Source: Hirsutella rhossiliensis
Taxonomy: Eukaryota > Ascomycota > Sordariomycetes > Hypocreales > Ophiocordycipitaceae
Reading direction: 5' to 3'
Assembly (NCBI RefSeq): GCF_020360975.1
Contig: NW_025408668.1
Coordinates: 7,440,001 to 7,504,000 of the forward strand
DNA: 64,000 nucleotides
Within the stretch, counting starts at the first letter, position 1. Every line of letters begins with the position of its first letter. The notes below the pieces were generated by a model. That model was not told the origin of the DNA. It did no database searches and saw nothing but the letters and a program-made list of their open reading frames with translations. The translations under genes and the position numbers were made by a program. Below are positions 11,974 to 23,019 of the stretch, in pieces.

Positions 11974-14041
11974 TGGATGCAGGTCCAGACTGTAGGTTTG
12001 AAATGGGGGCCGCTGTGTCTTTGGAGCGGGCGTTTTCCCAATCTCTGCTGCGCGTCACTCTTTTTCCTCTTTCTTTTCTCTTGGATATCGCGTGCCGGCT
12101 GCGAGAGCGGGACAGGCGGACGGCTCACTTTCAACCATGATTCTGTGAAATGCAGGGAAAAGAAGAGGCTCGAGGAGGCCACTGCAGCCGCTTCGAGGTG
12201 ACGAGGCAGGGGAAAGAGCAAGTCATGCTGTAGGATAGGGGTACGGGACGAGCTGAGAACGGCGGCATTCCATGAGTTTATGCGTATAGACATTGCTGGC
12301 TAGGTAAATGGCATTATGGGAGCTCAGCTGCCCAAGCCGACAGGATGCATCGTGCCTCGCCCATGGCCTGTCCGGGCTGCGAGTCACCCGTACGGATGGG
12401 ACTGACTCCCGAAGGTTCTGGGGAGCAATTATCGGACACTCTTCTCCATGCTCAATGCCCAGCGCAATGCAGAGCCCCATTTACCCTCCCCTGGGTAAAC
12501 GAGCGGCCTCGTATCGCAAGGTGGCATGACAGCCGCCGCGAGTCAGGCGAGAAACAACCTCGTGCCCCGGAGCCTACGAATGTATGCGAATATATTGGAC
12601 AGGTGCAAGGTGTCCAACCGTACCGACACGACCGTGCCATCATCCATGCCCTGCCCGAGCCCAAATCAGCCCACGGTGCCGGGATTTTTTTAATTTCTTA
12701 GAATCAAGGGACCCGAGGACGGCGGTGACTCTTTATCCACTCACGTGCGGGATGACCTAGATACTGCCGTAATATGCCTGGGCGTAGGTGCTCCATTGCT
12801 TCTATGCAGTTGGATATGGAAGCCGGCCTTTTGCTGGCCTGGTGAATAAGGAATGGGACATGCATGGCGTTTCGCACGACGGAGATGGGGTACGTATTTC
12901 CACGTCCATGTATGCGGCATAATGGGAACACGGATATAATATTATTAGTAGCAATACGGGTATAGGCGATTGAACACCCACCTCCATACAGAGCGTACAG
13001 CGCAAAAACCACACCAGGGGCAAGCGTCCCCTATCCTTCGCGCCCGCGGCGCGACTCATTCGACTAATCTGGCCACGTCCCTGCGCCGTCATGCGTCGTC
13101 GCCCATCAACTCCACCCGCCGCCGCCTCCCGCCGCCGTGTGGAAAGACGACGGCTGACTCCCCTTTTCGCATACATGGATTTTGCAAAATGGGGGCAAGC
13201 AGAGTGCACGAGGATGGGTGGAGGGGGCGGTGGACTACGCGGGGGGGGGAGGGGGGGGGAGATGGAGAATCGAGGTAAAGGCGACGGAGGCATTAGCGGG
13301 GCGAGGGAGGGTGTTCGGACTGCGGGCAGAGGGCAGAGGGCGGAGGGCAGGGTGAAAGGAGAGGGCAGGGTGAAAGGAGAGGGCAGAGTAAGAGGGCAGG
13401 ACAGAGCTGCGGGAAAAAGGAAATCCACCGAGGGGGGTCAAAAGAAAAGAAAGGACAGAAACGTAACAGGAACTGTCTCTGCCAACAGACAGTCGACTAA
13501 CTCGTCGCCACCAACGTGGCGGAAAGGCACGGCGTGGCTTCGGGAACACGTGGATCAAACGGCGACACGAGGCAGCCAGTTCCGCCAGCCATGCATCGTC
13601 GTCACCATCATCACCGAAAGGGGGAGGGCCATGGCGGTTGGCTGGCAATCTCGTCTATTGGCCTGCCTTCGGACCTGCAATTTGCTCGGCCACCGGCTCT
13701 CTAGGAAAAAGACATGCATCGTAAAAATAGCTGGTCCTTGACGCAACCCAATCCCATGAATTAAACATGCAAGAGGCCCGGGTGCGCGCGACTCCTCGAG
13801 ACTCCTCCCAGTGACATGATACTCTCGCTCAGACAGACCCGAGCCCTCGAGCAACGCTGCCTCCTTAAGAGGCCCATCATGGTATCAGCAGAAGCAGTTG
13901 CAGAAGATGGGGTATGATTAAAATTTGTGAAAGGAGAGAAAAAAGGTCATTCCAGGCCGTCGTAGCTGCGCCCGCACGTGGGTCGCGCGTGGTGTCAACG
14001 TCAACGGCCGCTCAAGGCGGCTCAGGGGGGGGCCTTGTCCC
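11974..14041. other. Convergent intergenic region with short G-rich repeats
   Basis: This holds the 3' flanks of VPS10 and of the minus-strand gene beginning at 16947. No gene is supported. It contains G-rich low complexity at 13236-13262 and a GGGCAG-based array at 13320-13400. Confidence 0.4.
13345..13380 (+). repeat. 18-bp tandem repeat, two exact copies, in a GGGCAG-rich tract
   Basis: GGGCAGGGTGAAAGGAGA occurs at 13345-13362 and 13363-13380, flanked by further imperfect AGGGCAG units from about 13325 to 13400. This is a minisatellite-like tract in the 3' intergenic region. Confidence 0.75.
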
Positions 14042-16947
14042 TCATGTGCGCCGAACCCGGTTCCAGAAGCGTCTAACGACGCCATTATCGTTGGCAAGCT
14101 CTTCCTGGTCAATGGCCGCCAACTGCCGCTCGATGCTCTCCTTGGGGTCGAGCAACAGCGGCGAAAGCGGTTCGTCCCGGGCTTGCGACCGCCAGTCCAC
14201 CGAGCCCTTTTGCCAGTTGTACATTTGGCCTTCGTGGGAGCGCAGGTCGGGGCGCGTCAGCGTCATTCGTAGCGTCATCTCGCGCGAGGACGCGGGGGCT
14301 TGCGCATAGTCGACCTTGGGCCCGGGGCCCTTGTCATGGCTCCCACGCGCGTGCTCACCCGTCTCTGGCGTCCTCGGCGACTCGGGGTCCGCAGCTGATG
14401 CGTCGCTGTACATGGATGACGCATCGTCTTCAAGGAAGGTTTGTAGTTTCGGAGATTCCTGAGAACCGAATCTCCTGTGGCTGATGTTCTCCTGGTTCTG
14501 CACCGCATCGATGGAGGGAAAGCCAAACTCGATTGCCTCATCAAACTTGTGAGGCGAGGCCAAGTAGACCCTAAGCTTCATCCGGGCCTCGGGATCCTGG
14601 TAGTGAGAGGCTGCGGGATCCATGACTGCTGACATGTCTGGCAGGGACTGCTTGTTGGGAGATATCAGAGACAGGGCTCGCGACCGTCTACGGGCATGGC
14701 CCGGGGTTGCGAGGACAGGGCTATTTGGGGACACGGGAGCCACGTCGTCTTTGGTTTCTGGGCGGCTAAAGGTGCCTGACACTCGACCGCCAAAGGGCAG
14801 CTTGGAGATGGATAGGTGACGGCGGAAAGAGGGGCGTTGGCCCTGGGGTTTGTTGGGGACGAGGACTTCTTCTCGCAGATTGAAGTGGTAGTCGTCGAGG
14901 AAGAGGCGCAGATCCAGCGTGTCATCCTCTTCGAGCCATCGGAAGCATTCGTAGAGAGACTCGGCAGTATTGTCAAGGCGGGTGGCCCCGATGGGCTGGT
15001 TGGCTGCGGCCGCCTGCATCGTGGCTGCTGGCTGAGGAGAAGTCGCGCGTTGCAGCTGGCAGCCGTGGGCTTGGGCTTTGGGATATCGTTTGCCAATCCT
15101 CAGGTATGCCTCGTCAGTTGCATCGAGGATGACGCTCTGACGGCGCCGGCCAAGGGACAGTTGCTCGTGGCTGTGACGGCGGCGAGGCCTGGGCGAAGCG
15201 GCGGCGAGGGAAGACGGAGCAATGTGAAAATCGGGGGTGGCCAGGTGGTCGAAGCGTCGTCGTCTTGTATGAGTCTCGCACGGAGACAGGGAGTTGAGGT
15301 TGATGCGCAGGCGCTCGAGGGTAGAGAAATACTGGGCGAGGAGAGGATGGAATCGAGCGTCAGCTGCAAGACAGAGGAGCAGGATGGATAAAAAGAAAGC
15401 AAGAGCAGGGCAGAATTATGTACTGGGGATGCAGCGCGGACGAGACAGCGAGGTATGCAGCGAGATATTGCGAGAGAGGAGGGGAGCAACAAGCAAATAT
15501 GGGCCGAGTTATTCAGGTACTGTACGCGTGATGTCCCCCAGGAGAAGAGCCCCCCGGGAGGAGCCCCCGGAGGACCCCCAGGAAAGGTATCCGTACATGG
15601 GTGCTGCATGTACACGTACCTTGACATATGCACTGGCGCAGGGTTGTGTGATGTAATGAGGGAATGGCCATGTCTCAAGGTGACAAGGCGCGCCCCCTCG
15701 GGCATCCCCTCCCCTCCCCTCTCGACAGAGATGGATGGGTGCATGAGCCGCGTCGCCGCCGAGACCCGCCGTGGCAGCAGCAGAGGCAGCAGGAATGCTG
15801 CCACGGACGGGCCCTTGGACTTGACAAGAAATGCGAGACCACGGTTTCGCTCGCTCCCGTCTGTGCTCTCTGGACTTGTGCAGAGCCAAAAGCAAGCCCT
15901 TTTCTTGCTTTGGTGAGACGCCCCTAGCCTCGCTCGCTCTTGGCACTGTCCATGATCGACGCCGTGACAGCGGGAGATCAAACAGGTGGGACCGGTCGAG
16001 CAAATGTGGAGGAGGAGAGTGTTTTCGCCTCGCACATGGCGGCAGGGAGAGGCCGAGCTTCACGGAGACGTTGAGACGAACAATTAAAGAGAGAGAGCGA
16101 CAAGGGAGAGGGCAAGCGATCTGGCTGGCACTCGCTCCATGATTCGCTGGAATCACGTCCAAGCCAACAAATGTTCGCGCTAAGCACCAGCCAGCAATGA
16201 GGCAAGATCCGCGGCTGCACCCCGTGCGTGATAGTTGCTCGTGGCTTTCTTTTGGGGCCTTCTCGGCCTCAACGGAGGGGTGGGTCAGCATCCCTGATGC
16301 TCGTGTCTTGCAACGTCTTCCGGAATCCAGCCGTGTGATGTGACATTCCTTTTTTCACCTTCCCTTTTGTTTATTTATCGTGCCCTGCGCCATCTCACTC
16401 TTCGCAGTCATCGAGATGAGAAGAGTGACGGAACACATACCTTTCGTTGAACGGTGGGCGGAAGGGCCTCGAAATCAGCCGTCGTCATCGCCATGGACGG
16501 CGCGCGAACCGGTGAAGGCTTGGGGGCGTTGCTCTTGGTGCGACATGTCGGGGGATCATCGGGTGACGTCGAGGAACGCTGATCTGGCCGCAGGCGGTAA
16601 CGGAGCAGGCGGAGCCGGGCCTGGTAGCGGCTGCCGGAGCTGTCGTCGTGGGCATTGTCGTCCTCGTTGTCACTGGCGAGCAGGTTTCGCAGACGCCGCG
16701 AGGGACGACCGAGGTCGCCTGGCAGTGGGCGGCAGCGACGACGACGACGACGACAAGGGCCATGGTGACTGCGACGGCGATGGCTGTTGCTGCTACTGCT
16801 GCGGCTGCTCCTGGGCCTGCTGCTCCTAGGCCTGCTCCCGTCGGCCACGATGATGGCGCTGCTAGCGCTGGCGGTGCGGGTCCCTGCCGCTTTGATGCCA
16901 CCGGCCGCCATGGCGTTCGTGTTGGGGGCAGCGGGTGCAGAAAACAT
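14042..16947 (-). CDS. Conserved fungal protein of unknown function
   Basis: Proposed exons are 16441-16947 and 14042-15331, 598 residues. The join is phase 0: ...LPPTVQRK | YFSTLERLRINLNSL. The intron (15332-16440) starts GTATGT, ends CCCAG and, at 1109 nt, is about twenty times longer than the other introns here. Exon 2 alone contains a long polar protein with conserved-looking islands (SLYECFRWLEEDDTLDLRLF, YLASPHKFDEAIEFGFPS, MTLRMTLTRPDLR) separated by Ser/Pro-rich linkers; no catalytic motif, signal peptide or membrane span is seen. Proteins of this kind are sometimes labelled 'mucin' in fungal annotations without support. The start codon is uncertain: ATG 16947 precedes an Arg/Ser-rich leader, and another in-frame ATG lies just before MTTADFEALPP. 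I cannot assign a function. Confidence 0.7.
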
Positions 16948-19900
16948 GAACCGGTGGTGGCGTGGCGTCCGGGGGGCGCTCGAGGTGAGGATGGATGGCA
17001 AGCTTTTCTTGTTAGCGGCCGACGACTGACCCCAAGCAGTGGGCGAGCGCGGGGAAGCGAGCCCCTTTGGAGGCTGCAGTGGCGACTACTGGGTAGGTAC
17101 TTGTACGGAGTACCTGCTGTACCTCCCTGGAAGCTGCAGGTCCTGCTCGTGTGCTGCTGGTGCCTGAATCGAGCAGACGAGTCGGCAGTCACCACGAGCA
17201 TTGGCTCTCTCCTGCTCCCGTTTCCGACTGGACGGGTACAGTATTTATCTTTTCGCGACTTGGGATTCGCGGTGAAAGAAAACCCAATCCCACCCAACCC
17301 AATGTAACCTCTCTCTGTCTGCTCCTCCGCGGACGGCATCCTCCTTCGTATCCGCACACGTACATACCGAGGAAATGCATGTACGGTACGTGCATGCACG
17401 TGCATGCACTGGCAGTGCGCCGTCGGTACCTACATGCACAAGGCGGGACCGACTTCGGCGGATCAGCCGCAGCCAGCTCAACCCTCGACCCTTCGGCGGT
17501 GCGTCTGGGGCAGCAATTGGTCGGCCGTCAATGACGCGTCAAACGGCCTCGACCGCTTCTTATTATCCATCTTTGTCCACGTTGCTCTCGGGCGCGAAAC
17601 GAAGCGACGACGTGTCGCCATCTCGGAATACTACATGCATGGGAGATGCCTTGGTAATCATTCCGCTCCCATCGACTCAATCGTCCTCGTCCTCCAGCAT
17701 CGCCCCCCTACGACGCGAACCTCATCCCACTGCAAAGTCGAGCCTTGGTCCTCGTCCATCCACGAACCCAAACATCTCCCGCTCATCGTGCTCGGCGTGG
17801 CAGAAGTCATCGCCTTTCGTGACGCTCCAAGCCTGCCGGTGGAGCCACGCGGGCGTCGCGTCAGGCACGGCGAGGATCCTTGCCTTGCACAAAGGCTTGG
17901 CCGATGCGGGAGACGGCAGAGACGTCCCTCCCCGGCGTCGCATTTCAGCTCGTCTTGGACATGCCGGCGGTGGGTCTGGTGCCTCCGACTCCCGATGGGC
18001 TCTGCCACGTCCGTCGCAGTGCGGTGAGAGGCGCGGAAGAGTGCATGCAAAACTTCCAACTGAGCATGACGGAACAATGAGCTTGAACAATGCTTTGTTC
18101 CTTGAATACTCCATACGCCAAGCCCCAAAAGCCGGCGGGGCCCCTCTGCACATCGGCGCCGCCGGATCCACCGAGCAGAGTTTTGAAGCTCTTGCCCGTG
18201 TCTTTCGGCAACAAGCCCAGGGGCGCGCATCATATATATACAGACACTACAGCGATATAGGCGCTCCTGCGCTCCCATGCCTATTGGTCCACTCCATAGC
18301 CCCAGCATTAGCCGACGGCCATGTCATTGCCGCCACATAGCCCCAGCATTAGCCGACGGCCATGTCATTGCCGCCAGCTAGCTGCTTCGCCGTCGCTTTC
18401 TCACCAAAACTCTAAGCACATTCGTCGCAAGGAGGCTGTCGTGAGAGTGTTGTTGCTTGACGTGGCGATACTGGTGACCAAATTGTTGATTTGACCATAT
18501 CAAGTCCATTCGCGGACGCACCGGCAGTCTGGTCTGACAATAGGGATATCCAAGAGTCGGGCAGCCTTGGGCGCAAATATCCGTCTCGCCGTTGCATTTT
18601 ATGAGAGCGTAGCTCATCCCGAACTGATCATACACTGACGGTCGCCGCATCAAAGGTCCCAAGTTCCGACGCCAAAGCTTGCTCCAGGCTTGCAGTAGAT
18701 ATCCCCGAATAATATCTGCCAGACAACCACAGTGGAGATAGACAAGCATCCCTGTGAACAAAGCTGGATACGGCTTCACAGGACTTGGCTTGGATGGGCT
18801 CAGGCACTGGCTGACTTTACCTTGCCTAACTCCTGGTAGCCTCTCTTGGCGTGTTCCGGAGCTATCTCTCGCGCTGCATGCACTGGGGCTCAATGTACTG
18901 AGAGACGCAGAAGTGAGGCCTCCGGAGGGCTTCTAGAAGACCGAGACATGGCCCTTTGCAGTGGGCCATGCCATCCACGTCCTGGAGTTGTGTTGTTCCG
19001 TCCTGACGGTGTCGAGATGGCTTGGAACAAGGTTGCGGGCCCAAGCCATTGCTTGAGCTTATATTGTGGACCAGTGTCTTTCACAGCGGCATCTTCGGGG
19101 TTGTGGAAGGGAAGTGACGTCTTCGTGTGTGCGTCGCCTTTGCCTTCATGCCGTCAGCCAAGTGGAAGGCGATCTTGGCGGATGAACCTGCTTGAAGACA
19201 AGCCGACGTGTATTGGCCCAGCGTCGACGCGTATCGTGGCCTGGGTCGATGGCTGCAGTGCCAATCAAGGACCAGCGGGACCTCGCTCGCTCGAGCTGTA
19301 AAGGGTTGGTTGGCGCATCATGGCTCGAGGGTCCCGGTGTATCTGCGTTTCAACGTCTATCAAATCAGCCGGTCTCCTGGATTTGTCGTGGAAGGCGACG
19401 CCGGAGCCAAGGTTGGCTTGGTTCAAGTCACGTGCGGCCCTCCACAGCACAGCCTATCCAAGAATCAAGCATCTAAAAAAAACCGGCGCACGGGAGAGAG
19501 ACATCTACAGGAAAAGCATTGCTCGCAAAGTCCCGGAAACCATGGCTCTAGGACGGGGGGACTGCCAGCCTCGGATGCTGCTCTGCCGACGAGCGACATT
19601 ACCAACCAGCAAAGTCCAAGACTGAAAAAGCACGGACGGTCCACAGTGGCCACTGCTTTGGACGCTGCTGCGGTTTCGCCTCCCACCACTGGCTGTTTGA
19701 ACCCCAGCGGCCTGGGCGTCTCTGCCACCCGTGTCCCGCTTCTCGACCCGATATGCCTTTATCAAGTCACCAGCCCGAGGGTAATGGCCGCAAGCTCTTG
19801 GGCGGTTCCACAGGTCAGCTCCAGCCAGCTTCAGAGCACCAGCTGTGCCCCGGATAGCCTCACGACCCGTTCTGGAACACGCCGTCCCCCACAGTGCCGC

Positions 19901-20320
19901 GCCCACCTCTGCCCACAGACACGTTCCAGTGCACGTCCTCTCGAAAGGCGTGGCATCCCGAAGCCTGGCCAAAACGCTGGGGCGTCTGTGGTGCCCTTCT
20001 TGAACACATCGACCAGCAACAACAGACAGTTGCACACGGTAGGTGCATGCATCTACGTAGTGATGTGTGTTGGTTGGATGCCATTGGCGCCGTCGCCTCT
20101 CAACGCCGGCCGAGCGCGAGAGGAGCTGGGATATGCGTTGTCCGTAGGGTGTGTAAGAAGCCACTACTCCGTCGTACAGTAGATGGGGATATGTCTCTAC
20201 AGTGCAGACTAGACTCCGCCTCTCGCGAAACGAGGGGCCACAACACCTTGACCCGTGCCTAAACGAAGGACTCTTTGGAGCTGGCCTTGAACAACTCGTT
20301 TGCTACACGCTGCACTTGCC
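16948..20320. other. Gene-poor 3.4-kb interval
   Basis: Several open frames of 200-320 codons exist on both strands (for example 17375-18340 + and 19208-20182 +). None has a recognisable domain, none extends through plausible splicing, and most overlap an open frame on the other strand, as expected of GC-rich DNA. The part to about 17400 is probably promoter and 5' UTR of the minus-strand gene that starts at 16947. A 41-bp tandem duplication lies at 18295-18376, and a 14-bp palindrome ACGTGCATGCACGT at 17388-17401. Confidence 0.4.
18295..18376 (+). repeat. 41-bp perfect tandem duplication
   Basis: The unit beginning CATAGCCCCAGCATTAGCCG occupies 18295-18335 and is repeated without change at 18336-18376. 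It lies in non-coding DNA; identity between copies suggests a recent slippage or duplication event. Confidence 0.85.
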
Positions 20321-22326
20321 CTATTCGTCAAAAACCTTGCCCGGGTTCAAGAGCCAGCTGGATTGAGTCAGCTTCGTCCGATACGTCCAGGAAAAGTAGT
20401 CTGGAAAGGGAGATTCGCAAGAGCTGGTTCCTCACTATGGATCAAGGGCGCTTTTCAAGGCTTTCATCGTCCCGAGTGTCGACGGGTCCAGCTCCTTTGC
20501 CAGGCAATGCTACGATACCAATGTTAGTCCCCCTTGGAACCGTGAGCGACACAACACTGACCTTCTTTCCCATGCCGATGCCGTGTTCGCCCTTTCGACG
20601 CTCTCGGCTTAGTAGTGACTCTGGTCGGGGCACGTCGACGAGCCAGACTCACCGAGACCGTCCCCTCCATTTCAAGTGCCCTCTCCACCATGGCAGCGAC
20701 ACAGTCCTCGACGCGTCTCTGTTCCTCTGCGACGCGGGGGTCGTACATGATCATCTGGTGAAAGTTTCCGTCGCCAACGTGGCCCAAGATGCTGGTAAAC
20801 AGGCCAAGTCTCGCCGCCCTTTGCTGGGATATTTCTGGCCCAGGATATCAGCTTCACCCAAGGTGCCTTCGGGAGCGCAACCAACCGATCAATTCACCCA
20901 TCCGGGACAGCGGTACGGCAACGTCAGTCGACCAGATTCGAGTGCCTTCGGGCCGGATCGCGAGAGACGCCCATAGGGCCTGCTTTCTCGCTGACCAGAG
21001 GGCGTCCATCTGCTCGGTGGTATCGGCAGACTCAAAGGATGCGCAGTGGTAAGCCTCCGCCACCTGCCGGGTAGACAGGATATTGTCCGCGATGGCGTTT
21101 TTGGTGCCTGCAAATCTGGGCACAGGTCAGCTGTAGGTTCTTCCTGGGCGTATCACCAGGGCCTACTTGATGAACAAGGTCGGGAGCTCTTGCCACGTCC
21201 TACCCCCGGCACCCCCGTTGCGATTGACAATTTTCATCTGCACATGGTCCATGAGCTCGAGGGCGGCCACGGGGACCCCCTTTCGAATAAGGGCCGAGGC
21301 GGCATCTGCTGCCTCCCGGATGGTCGGGAACGTCGCAGTCGCCACGCTGACGTTTGTCGGCACCGTGGCCAGCTTGAGTGTAATTTCTGTGATGATGCCC
21401 AAAGTCCCCTCGGAGCCGGCAAAGAGCCCATTCAGGTTGTATCCAGCCGACGTTTTGCGGGGCCGGTTCCTCGTCTTGATGACGGAGCCGTCGGCCAAGA
21501 CGACGGTCAGATTGACGACGTAGTCTTTCATGGTGCCATATCTCGTGGCATTCGTGCCGCTGCAGTTGGTGGCAACCATGCCCCCGATCAAGGCCGTTGG
21601 GCTCGGGTCGAGGGGCAGGAACAGACCCAAGTCTTTAATGTCGTCATTGAGTCTGATCCAGTTGACGCCGGGCTGCACCACGACGTCCATGTCTTCCGGG
21701 TGGATGGCGATTATCTTGTCCATGGCGGACAGGTCTATGCAGATGCCTGAGAAGGGGGAGCTGAAGTTTCCCTCGACGCTGGAGCCCGCCCCGTATGGCA
21801 CCATGGGGACCTTGAGCCTGGTGCATATCGCAGCTATGGCCGACACATGCTCAGTGGATGCCGGCCGGACAATGGCGACGGGCCTCACGTCCGTGTTGGA
21901 CGTGGACCAGTCCGAGTAGCCGTGCTCTTCCAGGTCCGATGCATCGACGCTGACAGCCTCGTCGCCAACAAGGTCGCGGATCTGGTCGACGGCCTGTACG
22001 CAAAATTGAGCACACGTGAGGGAGTCTGCCAGCCACCGGGGACTCACCTCGAGCATGGTCCTTTTGTCGGCATACCTCGACTTGGCAGGAGCACAGCTTC
22101 GCTCAGTCGGCCTCCATCTCGAGTCTTCCCCTGCCGTTGCCGTCTGTGAATGGCCGAGTCCGACGGCAGATGCAGTCACGGCGCCGCCGAGCACTATGCC
22201 AAACACAACATGGGCGGCCCGTTGGCGGTACCCCGTTGGCTGTGACTGCGTCCCGATATATCGTCCTGATAGGGAATTCTTACGGCAGCGTAGTGACGCT
22301 CTCGCAGGGCCCAGAAACCACCTCAT
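20321..22326 (-). CDS. dld1: D-lactate dehydrogenase (cytochrome), mitochondrial
   Basis: Seven exons read in order: 22048-22326, 21167-21993, 20886-21115, 20653-20834, 20562-20591, 20436-20509, 20321-20357, giving 552 residues with phase conserved at each junction. The enzyme oxidises D-lactate to pyruvate and passes electrons to cytochrome c on the outer face of the inner mitochondrial membrane. The N-terminus is a basic presequence followed by a hydrophobic anchor (VVFGIVLGGAVTASAVGLG). The PCMH-type FAD domain has PYGAGSSVEGN and GGMVATNCSGTNATRYGTM. The C-terminal FAD-oxidase domain has GHVGDGNFH and SGEHGIGMGKK, and the protein ends WLLNPGKVFDE. The 54-nt intron at 21994-22047 is in frame and stop-free, so its retention would add 18 residues. 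Exon 5 is only 30 nt. It is divergent from MED16. Confidence 0.93.
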
Positions 22327-23019
22327 GGTTTGTCAATGTCAAGACTTGGAAGTCTGACTGTGTCGCCTGCGATGGGTTGTGCATCGTGCGGGGTTGCGGC
22401 TATTAGTCAATCGTTCGGCAGGGACGCCAGCAATGGCGGAGGTAGCATGAGAACCTCTCGGTGGCATAACCAGACGTTCCTGTTCCCTTTTCTCGCATGC
22501 TTACTCCCCAGGTAGGTAGGCTGGCATGCTGGCGAAGCTCAAAGCTCTGTTGGCAGCTGCCTCGACCGAGCACGACTGTAGTACGTGCATGGTCGAATAG
22601 AAACCATCGCGTGAGACTGGACTTGAACTTGAAATTCCTGAGCAGCCGTGTGACTGCCGAGGATACCAAAACGGCTGTGATCGGAGGAGGACGGATGAGG
22701 CATCGTGAGGGTACAGGGTAGCGAGGATCAAGACGGCTATGCCGACGTTTAGCCGGAGGTCTATTGTTAAGCAATGCAAGCACATTCAAGCACTGTAAGT
22801 CTCTATTGGCGCCGACACGGTGCAGGCTGCCGTTTCTGGCCCGTAGACTCGCCAAACTTCGCCAAAGCCCGAGCAATCCTCGACTTCTGCTTGTTGAGGG
22901 ACGCAGGTCCCGACTGACTTGGCACTGTTCTCTCTGCCCATGTCGTTTTCATCGCCATTCTCCTCATCTCCGTCGACCCGGCACGCCTCCGGCCTGCTGT
23001 GTTCATGACCGCCCACAAG
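22327..23019. promoter_or_regulatory. Shared divergent promoter region of dld1 and med16
   Basis: The two start codons are 693 bp apart and the genes point away from each other, so both promoters and 5' UTRs must lie here. I see no clear TATA box or factor site. Short open frames in it match nothing. Confidence 0.55.

Noticed and set aside
15509..16291. 260-codon minus-strand open frame
   Set aside because: It lies inside the long intron of the minus-strand gene, has no domain and overlaps another open frame; the splice joining 16441 to 15331 explains the locus better.
16485..17405. 306-codon minus-strand open frame over exon 1 of the unknown gene
   Set aside because: Val/Ala/Thr runs mirror trinucleotide repeats; the other frame continues into the conserved LPPTVQRK-YFSTLERLR junction.
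17375..18340. 321-codon + strand open frame
   Set aside because: No conserved motif, overlapped by open frames on both strands, and it spans part of the 41-bp duplication.
18378..18893. 171-codon minus-strand frame with a cysteine cluster (small secreted protein candidate)
   Set aside because: No signal peptide and irregular cysteine spacing; nothing separates it from chance.
19208..20182. 324-codon + strand open frame
   Set aside because: Composition is Ser/Arg-rich without domains and an equally long open frame lies on the opposite strand.
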